Shown here one piece after another: positions 21,075-33,708 of a stretch of 64,000 nt of DNA. The notes below the pieces were generated by a model. The model was not told the DNA's origin, made no database searches, and saw only the letters and a list, made by a program, of their open reading frames with translations. A program made the translations under genes and the position numbers. The DNA comes from Obelidium mucronatum (Eukaryota > Chytridiomycota > Chytridiomycetes > Chytridiales > Chytriomycetaceae): the NCBI GenBank assembly GCA_025765595.1, contig JAIVFH010000001.1:186001-250000 (forward strand). Direction: 5' to 3'. Within the stretch, counting starts at the first letter, position 1. Each line of letters starts with the position of its first letter.

Positions 21075-22180
21075 GTGATTCTCAATGAATCAAATTACCC
21101 AGTCTGGCAGAAACTTACGCTTACGGAGATTGGTTCTCAAAATGCGAGGACTTTGGAAGTTGATTTCAAACCTTATGTCAATGTTTATCAAAGACCAACA
21201 CCACCAAACATTTGGTTGAACAAGATGAAGCGACTTACCGAGGTAATCGATATTAGTCTTGGAATGGGTGTTGAATCCAGCTCTGCTGCTTCGGCCGCTT
21301 TGGCTTCTGGAACAACAACAACTGGAACGGCAAAAACGGCTGCAGAAGTTTCTTTCGAAGAGTTCGAGCAATTGGAAAAACTCTGGCAAATCGAACAGAA
21401 ACGCGAAAAGCAGGACGCTGACGATGTCAAGGAGACTTTGAAAGCGATCAACGGGGGCATGTCAAAGCGGATGCAGGCTGCCTACGCAAACTTCAACACA
21501 CCTGCTACTTAATGGGCTTAGTTGAAACGTACCAAGGATCCGAAGAATCGAAAGCTCGATACTTCAACGGCTGACGATTACAAGACTTTGTCTATTCGCA
21601 TGAATCAATCGATTCCAGACTATTTGAAGCTTGTACGCTAAACAGAAGACGCTTGTACTGCACAAGGCTTGAAAATTTACGAAGGCAGCGGGAAGTTTGT
21701 TTAAAGCTGGATCATCGTTTTGCGCAAGCGGTGATGAGTCTCAGCTGTACCGAATACAAAACGATCGAAGATCTTGAAAAGGCGATGATTAATCTCTGGG
21801 ATGGTTATCGTCAAGCTCTTGGTCAAAACGCTCCTGGTGGTAAGTTAGCACAAGTGACCATCAATGGAAATGGGAAACGCCCTGCAACAAATCAAAAGGG
21901 CAGAAACAACGGAAATGCGAAAAGGACTTATTCTGGAAAATTACCGAAATGTCCTAAGTGTCCGGGTTATCATAAGACGACTTGGAGTTGCGAATCTTGC
22001 TGGAACTGTGGTTCTTCAGAGCATTGTCGAACGGCTTGTCCTGAAAAGAGCAAAAAGAAAACGGGTTCTGCGAATCATATAGATTCTCCGAGCGCTCCTG
22101 TGATTAGTAACGCTGCTATCGCAAGCGGTGGTGTAAAACATGTTGGATGGGTTCCATCTTCAGGTTTATTGAATGGCTGA
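21075..22180 (+). pseudogene. Element 1 gag with zinc knuckle, frame interrupted
   Basis: Two open segments, 21075-21512 and 21653-22180, separated by stops. The second has a basic stretch, then CPKCPGYHKTTWSC and a CCHC zinc knuckle CWNCGSSEHCRTACP. It would be the capsid-like RNA-binding protein of the element. Confidence 0.8.
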
Positions 22181-22320
22181 ATCTGAAAATTCGCTTCTAT
22201 TTTCTTGATTCTATTTCTTTTATTTATTTAATAATTGATTGTTATTTTTGGAATTTGTCTTACGCAGATGAATTTGTTTTATTTTATTTTAATAATAAGT
22301 GATTTGCCGTTGATCTTTCA

Positions 22321-23827
22321 ATGTCAAAAACGTATAAGGGTTATTTTGACCCCGGCTGCAACAAGACTCTGATTCCAGACTCTAGTTGGTTTGAGAGTTT
22401 TGTTGAAATCAAGACTCCGATTGGTCTTGCTGATAATAACTCGATTGTTGGTACGCAGCAAGGTGTTGTTCACTTTGACATCAATGGTCAAATTGTGACT
22501 ATACCTGATGCGATTTATTCGAAGCCGTGTTACGTTACGTTATTTTCGGACTTGGATCTATTGGCTGGGTGACCATCGTGGAAGTGTTCTATTGATCAAG
22601 AAGGCTCTCGCGCTGTTTTCTCTGATAGTCAAACAAAGAAAGTTTTATTCACGGCTGTCCAAGGTCCAAACGGTTTAAAGGAACTTCAATTCAAGATAGT
22701 TCATCGTTTATTCGCGAATATTTCTAAAAGTCTACCGGCTTCTTCAGATATTATTCATAAAAGATTTGGTCTTCTCAACGCTATGTATCTTCGCAAGTTG
22801 ATTCACTCAGATTCAATAAATTCAAATCAATTTAAATCTATCGCGATTCCCGATATTTATCAATGTGAATCTTGTGAGGCGGGGAAATTTAAACGCGCTA
22901 AAGTCGGATCCGAATCTCGATGGGTCGCGATTAAAGCTCTCGGTCCAGGTGAAATGATTCATGTAGATATTACCGGAAAATTCAATACTGGATTTTATTA
23001 TAATTCACGCATGTATTATTATTTCTTGATAGTCGTGGATGATTTTTCTCGCTATTCATTCCTTCGATTATTGAACAAGAAATCTGATGCGTTGGCGGAA
23101 TTGTTAGTGGTAATGGCGCTTATTGAAGTAACCACTCAACGTCAACTTCGGTTTATTCGCATCGATAATGGCGAAATTGCAACAAGCGCAATTTTCACGA
23201 ATCATTGCGACGTTCGCGGTATAACTGTTGAAACCATAGTGGTGGATTATGTGGATGCTGTTTACTATTGGTCACGTCAAGTCTATTGCGCGTACTATTC
23301 ACGTTCACGGTCAATTTGCGAAGAATATCTGGGGATATTCATCAATTTTGGCTTATGATTTACGGAATTTGTGGCCAAATGGTCATAATAATTTGGAGTC
23401 ACCTTTTATGCGGTATTTTTCGTGTAAACCGGAGATTCAGCACTTTCGTGTTTTCGAATGCAAAGTTTCGGTGCCAATCTATAGGAAAGGCAGTAAAGGA
23501 GAGTTGTCCTCGGATGTAGCTACTAAAACGTATGTTGGACCTCACTCACCTTCGATTATTCGGTGTATTGATAGTCATGGGTCTTTGAGTTATCATCGAT
23601 TCCAAGATTGCTCTTTTCATGAAACGGTATTTCCGCAATTGATTTCAGTAGATGCTACTGATTCTCAATCGTCAACGCGTGAGTTTCCAGAGGATTCTCA
23701 AATTATGTCTGCAGATGAAGAACGGGACTTTAATTCAGAACTTGACAATGCAGTCTCTGAAATTATTAGTCTGAGAAAACGCAATTCTCTTGATAAAACG
23801 GATGGTATTGTAGATCCTTTGGTTTAG
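22321..23827 (+). pseudogene. Element 1 protease-integrase region, broken
   Basis: 22321-22572 resembles the aspartic protease but reads DPGC where DSGA is usual. A TGA at 22570 separates it in the same frame from the integrase (22573-23358). The integrase has an HHCC-like zinc part (HKRFGLLN ... CESCEAGK) and catalytic-core segments HVDITGKF and RIDNGEI. The frame shifts near 23250-23350 and continues to a TAG at 23825. It is not functional as written. Confidence 0.75.
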
Positions 23828-23875
23828 GGGGAGGAAAGTACCACTGGAAAATCAACAACACGTCAAACAGGCTCT

Positions 23876-25705
23876 ATGAACAGCAAACGAGCAAAACTTG
23901 TTGAAAGTGATTCGGATTCGGATGAAGAGGATGAAGATTCATCATCGGATTTTGAAGAAACTATCGATGAAGTTGGTAGTCGCGCGATGTTGACGCATTC
24001 GCTAAGTGTTTTACCTATATTTCCTGTTCCGGAAACTTTGGTATATTCAATTAATGCGGTTTCTATTAAGGAAACTTCTATTGGCATGGATTGGGACGGG
24101 ACTATTCCAACGCGTCACACAGATATTAGAAGAACTCAGAATATCAAGGAATGGTTAGCTGCCGAAGAAGCGGAATTGAAGAATCTCGAAAATCATAATA
24201 CTTATCGCGAGATTCCTGAGTCCGAAGTTCCTGAAGGTGCGGAGATTATTCCAACGATGGAAGTCTATGCTGTGAAGAACCATAAGGATCTACCACCGGA
24301 CAAAGTCTTGAAATATAAAGCTCGAATTAGTGCTCGCGGCGATTATCAGACTTACGGAGTGAATTTTGTCAACACGTATTCGCCAGTTATCAAGACTACA
24401 ACGTTAAGATTTCTAATTGCGATGAGCACTTGGTTGGGAATTGGAATGTTCCTTGCTGACGCGGTTGGTGCTTACTTGAATGGGGTACTTGATGTTACTG
24501 TTTACGTCAGACCGCCTGTGTGCCATCCGAAGAAAAATGTCATTTGGCTTTTATTGAAAGGTCTTTACGGTTTAAAACAAGCGGGATTATTATGGTATCA
24601 GAAATTGTGTGATATCTTGAAATCTCTCGGTTATACTGCAAGTTATGCGGATCCATGTCTGTTTCAAAAATACGCTAGCGGATACTGGATTTGGATAGCG
24701 TTCTATGTCGACAATTTATTAATTTGCTGTCACGATTCAATTATCGATTTGGTTATTGCGTCTTTGAAAGCGAAAGTTGACATTGTGTAACCAAGGCCGC
24801 TGTGAATATCACCTGGGTCTTGAAATTGAATACGCGTCTGATCGAAGCTATTCGTTTCTTCATCAGTCAAAATATGTTCAACGCATCTTACGTCGATTCA
24901 GGATGGAAGCGTGTAATGGGACTCAAACCCCGATGGAAGTCAAAGCGAATTACAAACCTAAGAGGGACAACGAAGAATCTTTGGATTGACAAAGTTCGAT
25001 TATAACTCGTTAATCGGAAGTTTAATGTATCCATGCAATATTGCTCAATTTGATATTTCTGTTAGTGTTAGTTTGTGGCTAGCGGTCTTGGAAATCCTGG
25101 ATGGTGCAAAACGCGTCTTAAGATATTTGAAGCACTCGTATGATATGGGGATAATTTATTATCGCGCCCCGAATCCTATTCCCAAGCAGATCTATATTAT
25201 CGGTTTAACAGATGCATCGGAACCTGACAGAGAAAGTGCGAAAGCTCAAACTGGATGGTTGTTTAAGTTTATGGGGAAGTCGCCTATTTCTTGGCGCTCC
25301 AATAAGCAAAAGTTGGTCACCGCAGACCAAACGGACGCTGAACATGTCGCGTTCTACGAAGGTTCTCTCGAAGTACCTTACCTCTTGAATCTTTGCGAGG
25401 ATTTAAAGATTGATATTGTAAAACCATTGTCGATGTTTAGTGACAATGAGGCTTTTGTGAAACGCGTTTGCGAGAACAAACACACTGAAGCTTCGAAATG
25501 GATGGATCGCAGATATTGGAAAGCTATGGAGTTTTATTCGGAGAAAATCCTTGACTGTTCCCATATTCCGGGTAAACGCAACGAATCGGATATGTTGACA
25601 AAAGTGCTTGTTAAAGTGTTATTTGTACAACATCGTCGCAACGGCGGAATGCAATACCTTCGGTTTATCCGCGGCAAAACAACGGAAGATAAATTAGATT
25701 GTTAA
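23876..25705 (+). pseudogene. Element 1 reverse transcriptase and RNase H, broken
   Basis: The Copia RT begins in 23876-24790, in the same frame as the upstream integrase part after a stop. It includes KARISARGDYQ, LADAVGAYLNG, LLKGLYGLKQ and the catalytic box FYVDNLL, where YVDD is usual. A shifted segment (24777-24989) is followed by RNase H in the original frame (24986-25705) with GLTDASE, TADQTDAEHVA and an HTEASKWMDRRY end. Confidence 0.82.
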
Positions 25706-25792
25706 TTATCTAATCGATTTTTAATGGGTATGTTGTAATCTGACGGCTTTAATTGTAAAGATTACCAACAACAAATTATTGAACATGGGAAG

Positions 25793-25991
25793 TGTTATAA
25801 TATGATAGCCGCTTATTGTATCTATTACATTACCAATGTGTGTTCAATAACAAAGGGGGATTCTTTGGAGAAAAATCACGCGTTCTTCTAGAACTCAACG
25901 CCCACGTTCCCACTAAGTCACATAAGCCGTCGCTTAGACTATATTGCCGATCTAACTCTGTTTATTTAATTACGCATAAAGGAAAATAACA
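25793..25991 (+). repeat. Element 1 right LTR
   Basis: 199 bp copy of the left LTR; a purine-rich GGGAAG lies just upstream. Confidence 0.95.
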
Positions 25992-26113
25992 TTGAATCCT
26001 AAAATAGTGACAATAGATAATAGTTAATAAGTTATCAGCACCAATGCACTACCACCAACTTACCAACGACAACTAAAAGACAACTGAAAGACAACTTAAA
26101 GACAACCGCTACC

Positions 26114-27681
26114 ATGAACAACAAAAGCTACAACTCCGCCACCAAGATCCCCAAGTTTGGACAAGACACACATGATTTCAACATGTGGATCTTCATGGTC
26201 ATGACCGCCGCTGCCGCCAAGCACTCCGCTGACATGGCCTTCTCTGCTATTGCACCCCTGACGATCCTGTCCTCCGGGCCGTTGATCCAGCCAACCCAAC
26301 TCCAGCCCAAATGACAGCGCACACCACCGCCCTCCAGAAGCAGCGGGCCGATAATGCTGCAATTATAAAGAGTTCCGCTGTTGCTAAAGACATTCTTGTT
26401 CAAGCGTTGAGCAAAGGCAATAGACGTTTGATTTCTCCCTTAAAGACACCAAGGGCCATGCTTCAGAAACTCCGCCAACAGCATGAGACCCTAACGACAC
26501 AAGATAAAATGACATAACATTCTGAAATGAAAGCACTTAAATATAAGCCACGCACAAACATTTCTTCACACCTTGGAGCCATCCAAAGTTATCAGAACAG
26601 ACTTTACGGTGTCATCGCCGCACCTAGTGACACTCAGGTTGAGGAACACATTGCTACGATCTTAGGATTGCTCCCTGATAATGACAATTGGCGTACCTTA
26701 GTAAACATGCTCTCAGCAAGCTTCGCCATTACTGATAAGACACTTACCCTTGAGACTGTAATTGCCCAAGTCACCAAGCACGCTTGCCAGCTCATCATGA
26801 AGGCTGAAAATAGCCCAGACGCTGGAAAGAATAATAGCAGGTTATTTGCCAGAAATAACAACAATAGTAAAGTTAAAGAGTTACATTCCTGTAACTACTG
26901 CCACACTCAAGGACACCTGTGGAAGGACTGCCGCAAGAGAATCAGCGCTGAAAGTAGCTCAGGGCCATCCCCAGGTACCAAGTACCAAGGAAACAACAGT
27001 CGCAGCCGCAGAAGTCATTGAGGCAGAAAGCCTTCAAGAGGAAATCACCACGGGCAATTTAGAAACAACAACAACAGTAACTCAAGTTACATTGCACTCA
27101 CCGCTTATAATGTCCACCCATATGTCTGCCCCATCTCCAGCCGTCTAGGAGGCAAGACTGACAGGGACAAGCCCATACTTTTGCGGCTTGGTCCAAGATT
27201 GAAGGACTCACCAGAAAAGCCTCAAATTCCACCTCCACACGTTTCAGAAACACCTGCCGCTGTTATGCCAATGGATTGGACAAAGATTGAAGCTATGGAT
27301 ATTAAAGAATACGACAAGATCTTTGATCAACTGATTAATGACAATTTTACAAGCAAAGAAGCAAACGTACTTACATGGGTTGACATCCTTCCGCAGCGCT
27401 CTTTGCCAGACACCCTGATGTCCACCGCAGCAACAAGTCCTCCAACCAACGACATTGAAAACAAGCCCCGCCGCACCGAGGAAGACCTGATCAGCATCCC
27501 TGATTTTGTCGACACCCTGTTTTGGGATTTTGATTTGCGCAACAATACAGCAAAACAAGAGCGGCGTGCCGAAAGAGAAGCAAGAAAGGATAGCTACAAA
27601 ACTTGGCGTTGGAGAAACAAGGCGTACTTAAAGCGCCGAGAGGAATTCCTAAAAGAACAGCAATTTAATGCCACAGTTTGA
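26114..27681 (+). pseudogene. Element 2 gag and adjoining region, broken
   Basis: It starts with an open frame from 26114, shifts near 26300, and continues 26311-26517 and 26527-27021 in one frame. A zinc knuckle CNYCHTQGHLWKDC lies near 26890-26935. After a TGA at 27019 the same frame is open again over 27181-27681, with a highly charged end (RREEFLKEQQ). That last part has no domain I recognise. Confidence 0.7.
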
Positions 27682-27819
27682 GGTGGGACTGACCCATTCA
27701 AGGTCAACAAAGAAAAGTGGGACAAATTTATAACTAACCGGTACAACATAAACCGGGAACTCCGCGGATGCCGTTTCCCTTATCCTCCCACGTTCTTCCC
27801 GGCCCGCTTCAAGAGCGTC

Positions 27820-29286
27820 TTGTCACCGCTGACGCCAGTAAACAAGGACGGCCATCAACAACCTGTTTTTGAATACAACATTAATGAGTATGTTAAGTAT
27901 AACATTCCCTGGCAAGCTGCACCGGATGAAGAAACAATTGCTAAATTCTTTGGACCATGCGACGCACTTGCCCTAGTTGCTCAATGCAAAGTTAATGACA
28001 ACAGTGACAAAAATGACAATAAAGCCCTTAACGCTTACCCGCTCTCTAGTGACACTAATGACACCAACAAGTTTGACTCAATTATTGACTCCGGCGCCTC
28101 CAGTCACTTCTTCGTGAACCTAGCCAATTTTCAGGACTATTCAACGACAGACGGAAAAGTAACTGTTGGTGGTGGAGGAACAGTTAATATAGTTGGAAGA
28201 GGTTCCGTCACGTTATTTGCTAACGGACAGGAAGTGAAGCTTCAAGAAGCTTACCATGTCCCAGAGTTTGAATCCAATCTAGTCTCAATGTCCGCACTCT
28301 GTAACAAAGGATGTTTAATAACAATGGACAACAACAAAGTTGAAATTAAACTGCGGGAGAGACAATACTTACGGCAAACAAGTCTGGAAACCTCTACGTC
28401 CTAAACGCCAAAGTAGTTGCCACCCGCCACATCTAACCAAGCCGCACTGACGGCCAGTAAAAACACAATCTTGGCAGAACTCCTTCATCGACAATTGGGA
28501 CACTGTGGAAAACATGCAATTAATATGTTAGTAAAGAACAGAGACATCTTGAAGGGCTTACAGAAAATCAATGGAAATTTGGACTTCACATGTGAACATT
28601 GTATCGAAGCCAATCTCCACAGACGCTCCTTCAAGACACCACGACAAGTCAACGCGGTACCTGGCTCCACTTGGAACCTTGATACCTGTGGACCAAGTCA
28701 AGTGGAGGCCATGGGTGGCTACAGAAAATTCTTGGTTCTCGTCGATGACGCAACTTCAACAATTTTTGCTTACCTACTACAGGGAAATGATGAAGTCCCT
28801 GACAACATCAAAGCGTTTGTTGAAGAGATGAACACCAGAGGGAAACAAGTCTGCAAGCTATGTTCTGACAACGGTTCTGAATTTACAAATAATGAGTTAA
28901 AAGAGTTTTGTAAATCAAAGAACATCAAGCAAATGTTAACCGCACCTTACAATCCAGAACAAAACTGCCGCGCTGACTGTGCCATCCAGACGCTCATGAA
29001 CAAGGTCCGCACATCCCTCCGTGACTCAGATCTCCCAAAGAGATTTTGGGGCCACGCGCTACAAGCCGCAGTATACGTCCACAACCAAACTCCACGCGAA
29101 AGCCTTGCAAAGACACCGTACAAAGCTTTCACCAGCAAAGTACTGGACATCTCAAGGTTAGGCGTGTGGGGGAGTAGGGCTTATGCGCTCGAACCAGACG
29201 CCAAGCGTAAGAAACTGGACAATAGTGGCGTTCCCTGCAGAATTATTGGTTTTAAGCACAAAATTATCTTGTTTACAACAAAGTAA
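27820..29286 (+). pseudogene. Element 2 protease and integrase, broken
   Basis: Protease: IIDSGASSHFFVN with the DSGA active site near 28080, then the Copia-type YHVPEFESNLVSMSAL. A TAA at 28402 interrupts the frame. Integrase follows (28417-29286): HRQLGHCGKHA, CEHC zinc part, WNLDTCGP and CSDNGSEFTN catalytic aspartates. The third acidic residue, usually Glu in PQQNGxAER, appears as Asp in NPEQNCRADC. Confidence 0.8.
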
Positions 29287-29829
29287 GCAAAACAACTTAC
29301 GCAGTTGCCACACTGAAATCCATCGAAACCCAAACGACACACAACGACACCCCTGATTCCGATTCGGATGAAGGGCCTCTAGTACAAAGACAAATTAATG
29401 ACAAAGACAGTGATAGTCAAGCCAAAAATGAAGATGAAACACGCATACCTCGTTCCGAGGCCCCAAGCCCATCTACCATCACTGGGGCAATGACAGCGTC
29501 ATATCGCACTCCAGCCTCGAGATATTCGTCGCCCAGCGTTTGATTTCAAGAAGATGAAGCACAGACACCAACCCAGGCACAACGGACATCTGGCAGAGAA
29601 AGAAAGCCGGTTATTAAATATACAGCAGGAATCGCAAAGTCTACCTTACGCGCCCTAGCTGCCCAAGTTTCGACCGTTTCGACTGACCCGGCTCACTACA
29701 ATGATTCAAATGCGTCGGAACAAGCCTACAATTGGGTTCATGCTATTAACAACAAATTAGAAGTGTTAATAAGAAATGACACATGGACTGAAACAACATT
29801 GCCTGAGGGACACAAAGCTCTTGTAAGCT

Positions 29830-31146
29830 GATGGGTTTTCAAAACCAAAAGAGATGCCGCTGGGAACTTTACCAAGTTCAAGGCGCGCCTGGTTGCCCAA
29901 TGTTTCACTCAAGTGCCGGGAATGGACTACTATGAGACGTTTGCGCCCGTAGTCCAAATCACCACAGTAAAGACACTTTTTGCAATTGCTGCAATTAGAA
30001 ATTACAAAGTCCACGCACTGGATGTAAACAACACTTACCTTCAGGGAGAGCTGGAAGAGGAGATTTACATGAAGCCGCCTCAAGGCTACCAGTTGACCAA
30101 GCGCAACCATGTCCTCCGCCTCAAGAAGGGACTTTGTGGTCTAAAACAGTCCCGCTGCGCGTGGAATGAAACGTTAAGTGACAACCTTATTAGCATTGGC
30201 TTTGTTCAACTTGTAAACGATGAATGCGTTTATAAATTGGATATCCCAGGCATGGAAGTTTACCTAATGGTGTATGTCGACGACTTAGTACTATTCGCAA
30301 AAGACACAAACACAATCGCTTACGCGAAGGAGAAGCTTAAGTCCGTGCTCGACGTAAACGATCTGGGGGAACTGCAAGACTACATAGGTATGAGATTCAC
30401 TTGCAACAAGAGGTTCAAGACAATTTCACTTACCCAGCCAGGATACACCGCCAAGATCCTTGACCGTTTTGGAATTACACCGGACAAGAAGACTGCCACC
30501 CCTATGATGGATATCCTAATGCTTAGCAAAGACACCAATGCACCACCCTTAAATAATGACACTCACAACTATCGCGGCCTAATCGGTTACGTGATGTACC
30601 TGGCCGTATGGACGCGACCAGACATCCTATATGCAGTGGGGACACTGTCCAGGTACGTATCCGAGCCCCAAGCAGCACACTGGGATGCAGCGATTAGACT
30701 CCTGAAGTACATTGCTAACATGCCCAAATTCAGACTCACCTTCAACAAGACAGTACCAGACGCAGCAACGCTAGTCAGATATTCAGACTCGGATTGGGCA
30801 GGAGACCAAGACACCCGCCACTCTACAACCGGATATTGCTTTATGTTAGCAGGAGGTATTGTCTCAGCAAGAAGCAAGCTTCAACCTACCGTTGCTACAT
30901 CGCCGATGATGGCAGAATGGGCTGCCGCATTCCAAGCAACCACTGAAGGGATTTATTGAGACAACTTTTGGGAGAAATTTGTTAAGTACAAAATTCCCCA
31001 ACAGTAACGAGTCACACCAATGCTCTAAACACATGGATGTCAAGTACCGCTACGTGAGAGAGCAAGTACACTCGGGAAACATCAAGTTAGTTTACATCTC
31101 CACAAATCACATGACCGCAGACACTCTGACAAAAGCGTTACCATGA
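29830..31146 (+). pseudogene. Element 2 reverse transcriptase and RNase H, broken
   Basis: A long open frame 29913-30959 with YYETFAPVVQ, LDVNNTYLQGELEEEIYM, GLCGLKQS, the catalytic box MVYVDDLVLF, and RNase H SDSDWAGDQDTRHSTTGYCF. A TGA at 30957 ends it. The usual Copia tail HMDVKYRYVREQV ... ADTLTKAL is still visible up to about 31146. RT residues look intact; the element is dead because of the stops. Confidence 0.88.
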
Positions 31147-31204
31147 ATCAAGTTCTTGCAGCACCGCGAAGCAATAGTACAACGCGTACAGAACAGAGGG
31201 GGAG

Positions 31205-31390
31205 TGTTGACTTTCGCTATTATTAATTGTGTATTTATTATTATTAATTTCGCTCTGCAGGCGCTCATTCTAAATCAGAAAACTTTATTGTTTGATTAAA
31301 TACGAAAACAAGTGTAAATTAAAGGATAAGACGAAATAAAAGAAACAGTGAATTGAATCCTAAAATAGTGACAATAGATAATCGTTAATA
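31205..31390 (+). repeat. Element 2 right LTR
   Basis: 186 bp, the same length as the left LTR after removing element 1 and one copy of its target duplication. Confidence 0.92.
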
Positions 31391-31575
31391 GCTTGGCAGA
31401 AGTAGACAAAGCAGCAGAATAAGACGGTGAAAACAGCCCAAGTAAGCATAGAGGGCACTGGTCCAGGGTCTGTCCACTTCAAGCAGAATTTCAAAGCAAA
31501 GTGCCACAAACCAGGTTAATCAATGACTGCAGCTGCGCGGTGGGATCTGAAATACTCCTGCAAATTGCAATGACT
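31391..31575 (-). pseudogene. Fragment of the 18.4-18.9 kb membrane-protein gene
   Basis: GCTTGGCAGAAGTAGACAAA and the following ~180 bases match 18511-18720 with scattered changes and one ~22-base deletion. The left end of the same copy (CTGGCGCGGCTTG, 20602-20614) lies on the other side of element 2, so the retrotransposon jumped into this duplicated fragment. Confidence 0.8.
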
Positions 31576-31699
31576 AGTTTTTTTTTCTTTTGATCCCACC
31601 ATCATTCTCTTTATTTCTCTATTTGATTAGAGTTCTCATTTTCATTTCTTTTGTCCACACACTCTTTCTTCTAACATTCCTTTCTTTTGTTCACTTTCT

Positions 31700-32347
31700 T
31701 TCTTCCTTTCTTTTGTTTCAAATAAAGTTGTGCAAAAGTAGACATGTCTGACAAAACCGTTGTGATAAATAGACTTCACACACAACTTGAATGATAACTC
31801 TGGCTTCCTCTTTTGCAAGAGTGAAAATTTGCTAAGCTTTCGGACATTGTTACAATTTTTTCCAATTTTTTCACCCATTGTGAATTCTCCAAGAATATTC
31901 CATTTAAAAAAGATGCAAAAAACAAAAGAAACAAATTGCTTTGGACTGCAGGCAACCCAAGCCCACTCAAGCCAACTGGTCCCAGCCAAGCCAAGCCAGA
32001 GTCAAAGGTGAACTGCCACAGGAGGCTCCATTTGAAACAGCTTATCAGGGCTGCTCAGTCTGAGGGCAGCCGCAAATTGAGTGAGCATTTGGCGATCTCT
32101 GGGGGCAGACCCCCCAATTTCCCTCAGTCGAACCCACTCCTTCTTCGTGATTTTTGATGAATTTGCGTCAATGAGATGTAATTCTGATGAGAACAACGAG
32201 CTCCCGACTGTCCCAACAAAAAATGAGCTCTCAACTGTCCAAAAAATATGAGCTCCCAGCTTACTCTCCAAATCAAATGAGCTCTTAACTGTACGACAGC
32301 TTTTGCTTTCATTTGCTTTACTCATTCAACGAATTTGAATAAATAAT
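31700..32347. repeat. Dispersed repeat R, copy 1
   Basis: About 650 bases similar in order and orientation to 38255-39010. Shared words include AGACATGTCTGAC, GTTGTGATAAATAGACT, AATATTCCATTTAAAAAAG, CTGGTCCCAGCCAAGCC and GCAAATTGAGTGAGCATTTG. Near its end is a short minisatellite of roughly 27-30 bases (ATGAGCTCCCAACTGTCC...). It lies just beyond the 3' end of family copy B. No coding frame is conserved between copies. Confidence 0.85.
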
Positions 32348-32527
32348 ACTCGGGAAATCTTTAAGCTTTAGCTGGTCTTTGAATTGAAATTTTATAATTA
32401 TCCTGCAGATTTTGTTGTGTCCCATTTTTTGCTTTATTTGTTGTTCTTTCATCGAACTTGAAATAATCACTGAAGTTCACAACGGTTATATCAGAAGAGA
32501 AATGAAGTTGAGGAAAGACAACTGGAG

Positions 32528-33708
32528 TCAACGTGGGGAAAGACATGATGTCCAAACACCGGTTCTTCTGAGAACTGTAATGGGCTTTCGTGGCCTGAAA
32601 ATTCGACGGCTATCTGAAACAATGCCAAACTCGAAAAGGGCTCGAGTATTGGGGTCCATTTCGTCAAGGGTCATCCAATCTGGTTTTAACTGAATATTGT
32701 TTTACCGCCGCTGCTTCTGAAATCACGGTTATACACTAGCAAAGAGAAGTTTGTTTGTTGAAAGCTATTTTGAATAAAGACTAAGCAGAAACTAACGGTT
32801 TCTTGGTGACAAGTATGCTGGCGCTCTTTAATAAAGGTTGTTTCTTTGTCACTTGCGGTTGATGCTGTGTCAATTGTGTTTGGCAAGCTGTGCGTTTCCT
32901 GACAAGAAGGGATATTCAGCAAAACATTTGGCCCGCTTGAGCCAGGTTTGTTCAGGAAAGATATAGACACTGGCTTTATTTTTAGGAGTTGAAAAGTGTT
33001 TTTCATTTAGTAGAATGCAACAGAGCAAACACAAGGAACATACCTCCAAGACGGATGCGGATGTTGAAATATGAGTATCTGATTCAAAAACGACTTCAAC
33101 CTCAACCAACTGGAGTATCAATCAGTACATGTAAGGCTCCCAAGTATCAACTTACGGTTTCTTGGCGTGCAGGTTGCTGGTGGGAGACAACGACCGGTGG
33201 AAGGATAATCTCACGTTTGATTGTGGTTGTGTCGGCAGAGGGAATGAGTGGGAGCTCCAGTAACTTGCACTGAATGAGCTTATGAGTAACGCACAAATAA
33301 TAATAAAGACACTCACAGTATTTGCTTGAACTTCTTGTGGATGAAATACAGCTTCTTCAATTGTTTTGAGGCAAGGAATGTGATGGTCTTCTCCAATTGA
33401 TTCTTTCGGAGCAGTTGTTTCCAAGCAAAGAATATGCTCATTGTGTCTAGATTTCTGTTCCAGAGGTGTAGTATAGGTCGAAGATATTCTATTAGATATT
33501 CAATGAGTTGCAAATCTTCAAACATACCTCCATAAATTTCGAGAAAACGCGGTCAATAATTGCTGATTCCTGTGCGTTAAGACTGTCTAGTACGATCAAA
33601 AAAGACTGCAGGAAGCTCTTGGCGTCTGGTGTCAAGGATTAAGGCCAAGGAGTAAATATGAAGAGACCGTGACACTTGAAACTCACTGAAGTTGATTTGG
33701 CTTTCCAT
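32528..33708 (-). CDS. Unrecognised multi-copy family, copy B
   Basis: Seven exons (33708-33687, 33625-33528, 33454-33317, 33269-33156, 33109-33044, 32973-32797, 32689-32528) give 258 aa in phase. Exon 2 is 98 nt with AKSFLQSFLIVLDSL ... IIDRVFSKF. Exon 4 ends ARQET and exon 6 ends CHQET, both directly before a donor, so this junction is used twice. Exon 5 begins Leu-Val-Glu-Val-Glu. The last exon carries WMTLDEMDP ... RALFEFG ... SRRIFRP, nearly identical to the end of copy E, but stops before the SMDPDEPIDY segment. Sizes of exons 1, 2 and 5 (22, 98, 66) equal those of copy D. No known domain. Confidence 0.72.

Larger units (their letters stand above)
20768..25991 (+). mobile_element. Younger Ty1/copia LTR retrotransposon (element 1), nested in the 5' LTR of element 2
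   Basis: It has 199-bp LTRs at 20768-20966 and 25793-25991 (TGTTATAATA ... AATAACA, TG...CA ends) and a target duplication TTGAA at 20763-20767 and 25992-25996. I count five differences between the LTRs, fewer than for the surrounding element, as expected from nesting. Internal order gag, protease, integrase, RT, RNase H on the plus strand. Frames are interrupted by stops and shifts. Confidence 0.95.
20615..31390 (+). mobile_element. Older Ty1/copia LTR retrotransposon (element 2), interrupted by element 1
   Basis: The right LTR is 31205-31390 (186 bp, starts TGTTGAC, ends GTTAATA). The left LTR is split by element 1 into 20615-20767 and 25997-26029, together also 186 bp. The outer 5-bp target duplication is GCTTG (20610-20614 and 31391-31395). 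A purine tract (GAGGGGGAG) precedes the right LTR. Domain order gag, protease, integrase, reverse transcriptase, RNase H on the plus strand makes it Copia type. Several in-frame stops show it is dead as it stands. I count 11 differences between its two LTRs. Confidence 0.93.
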
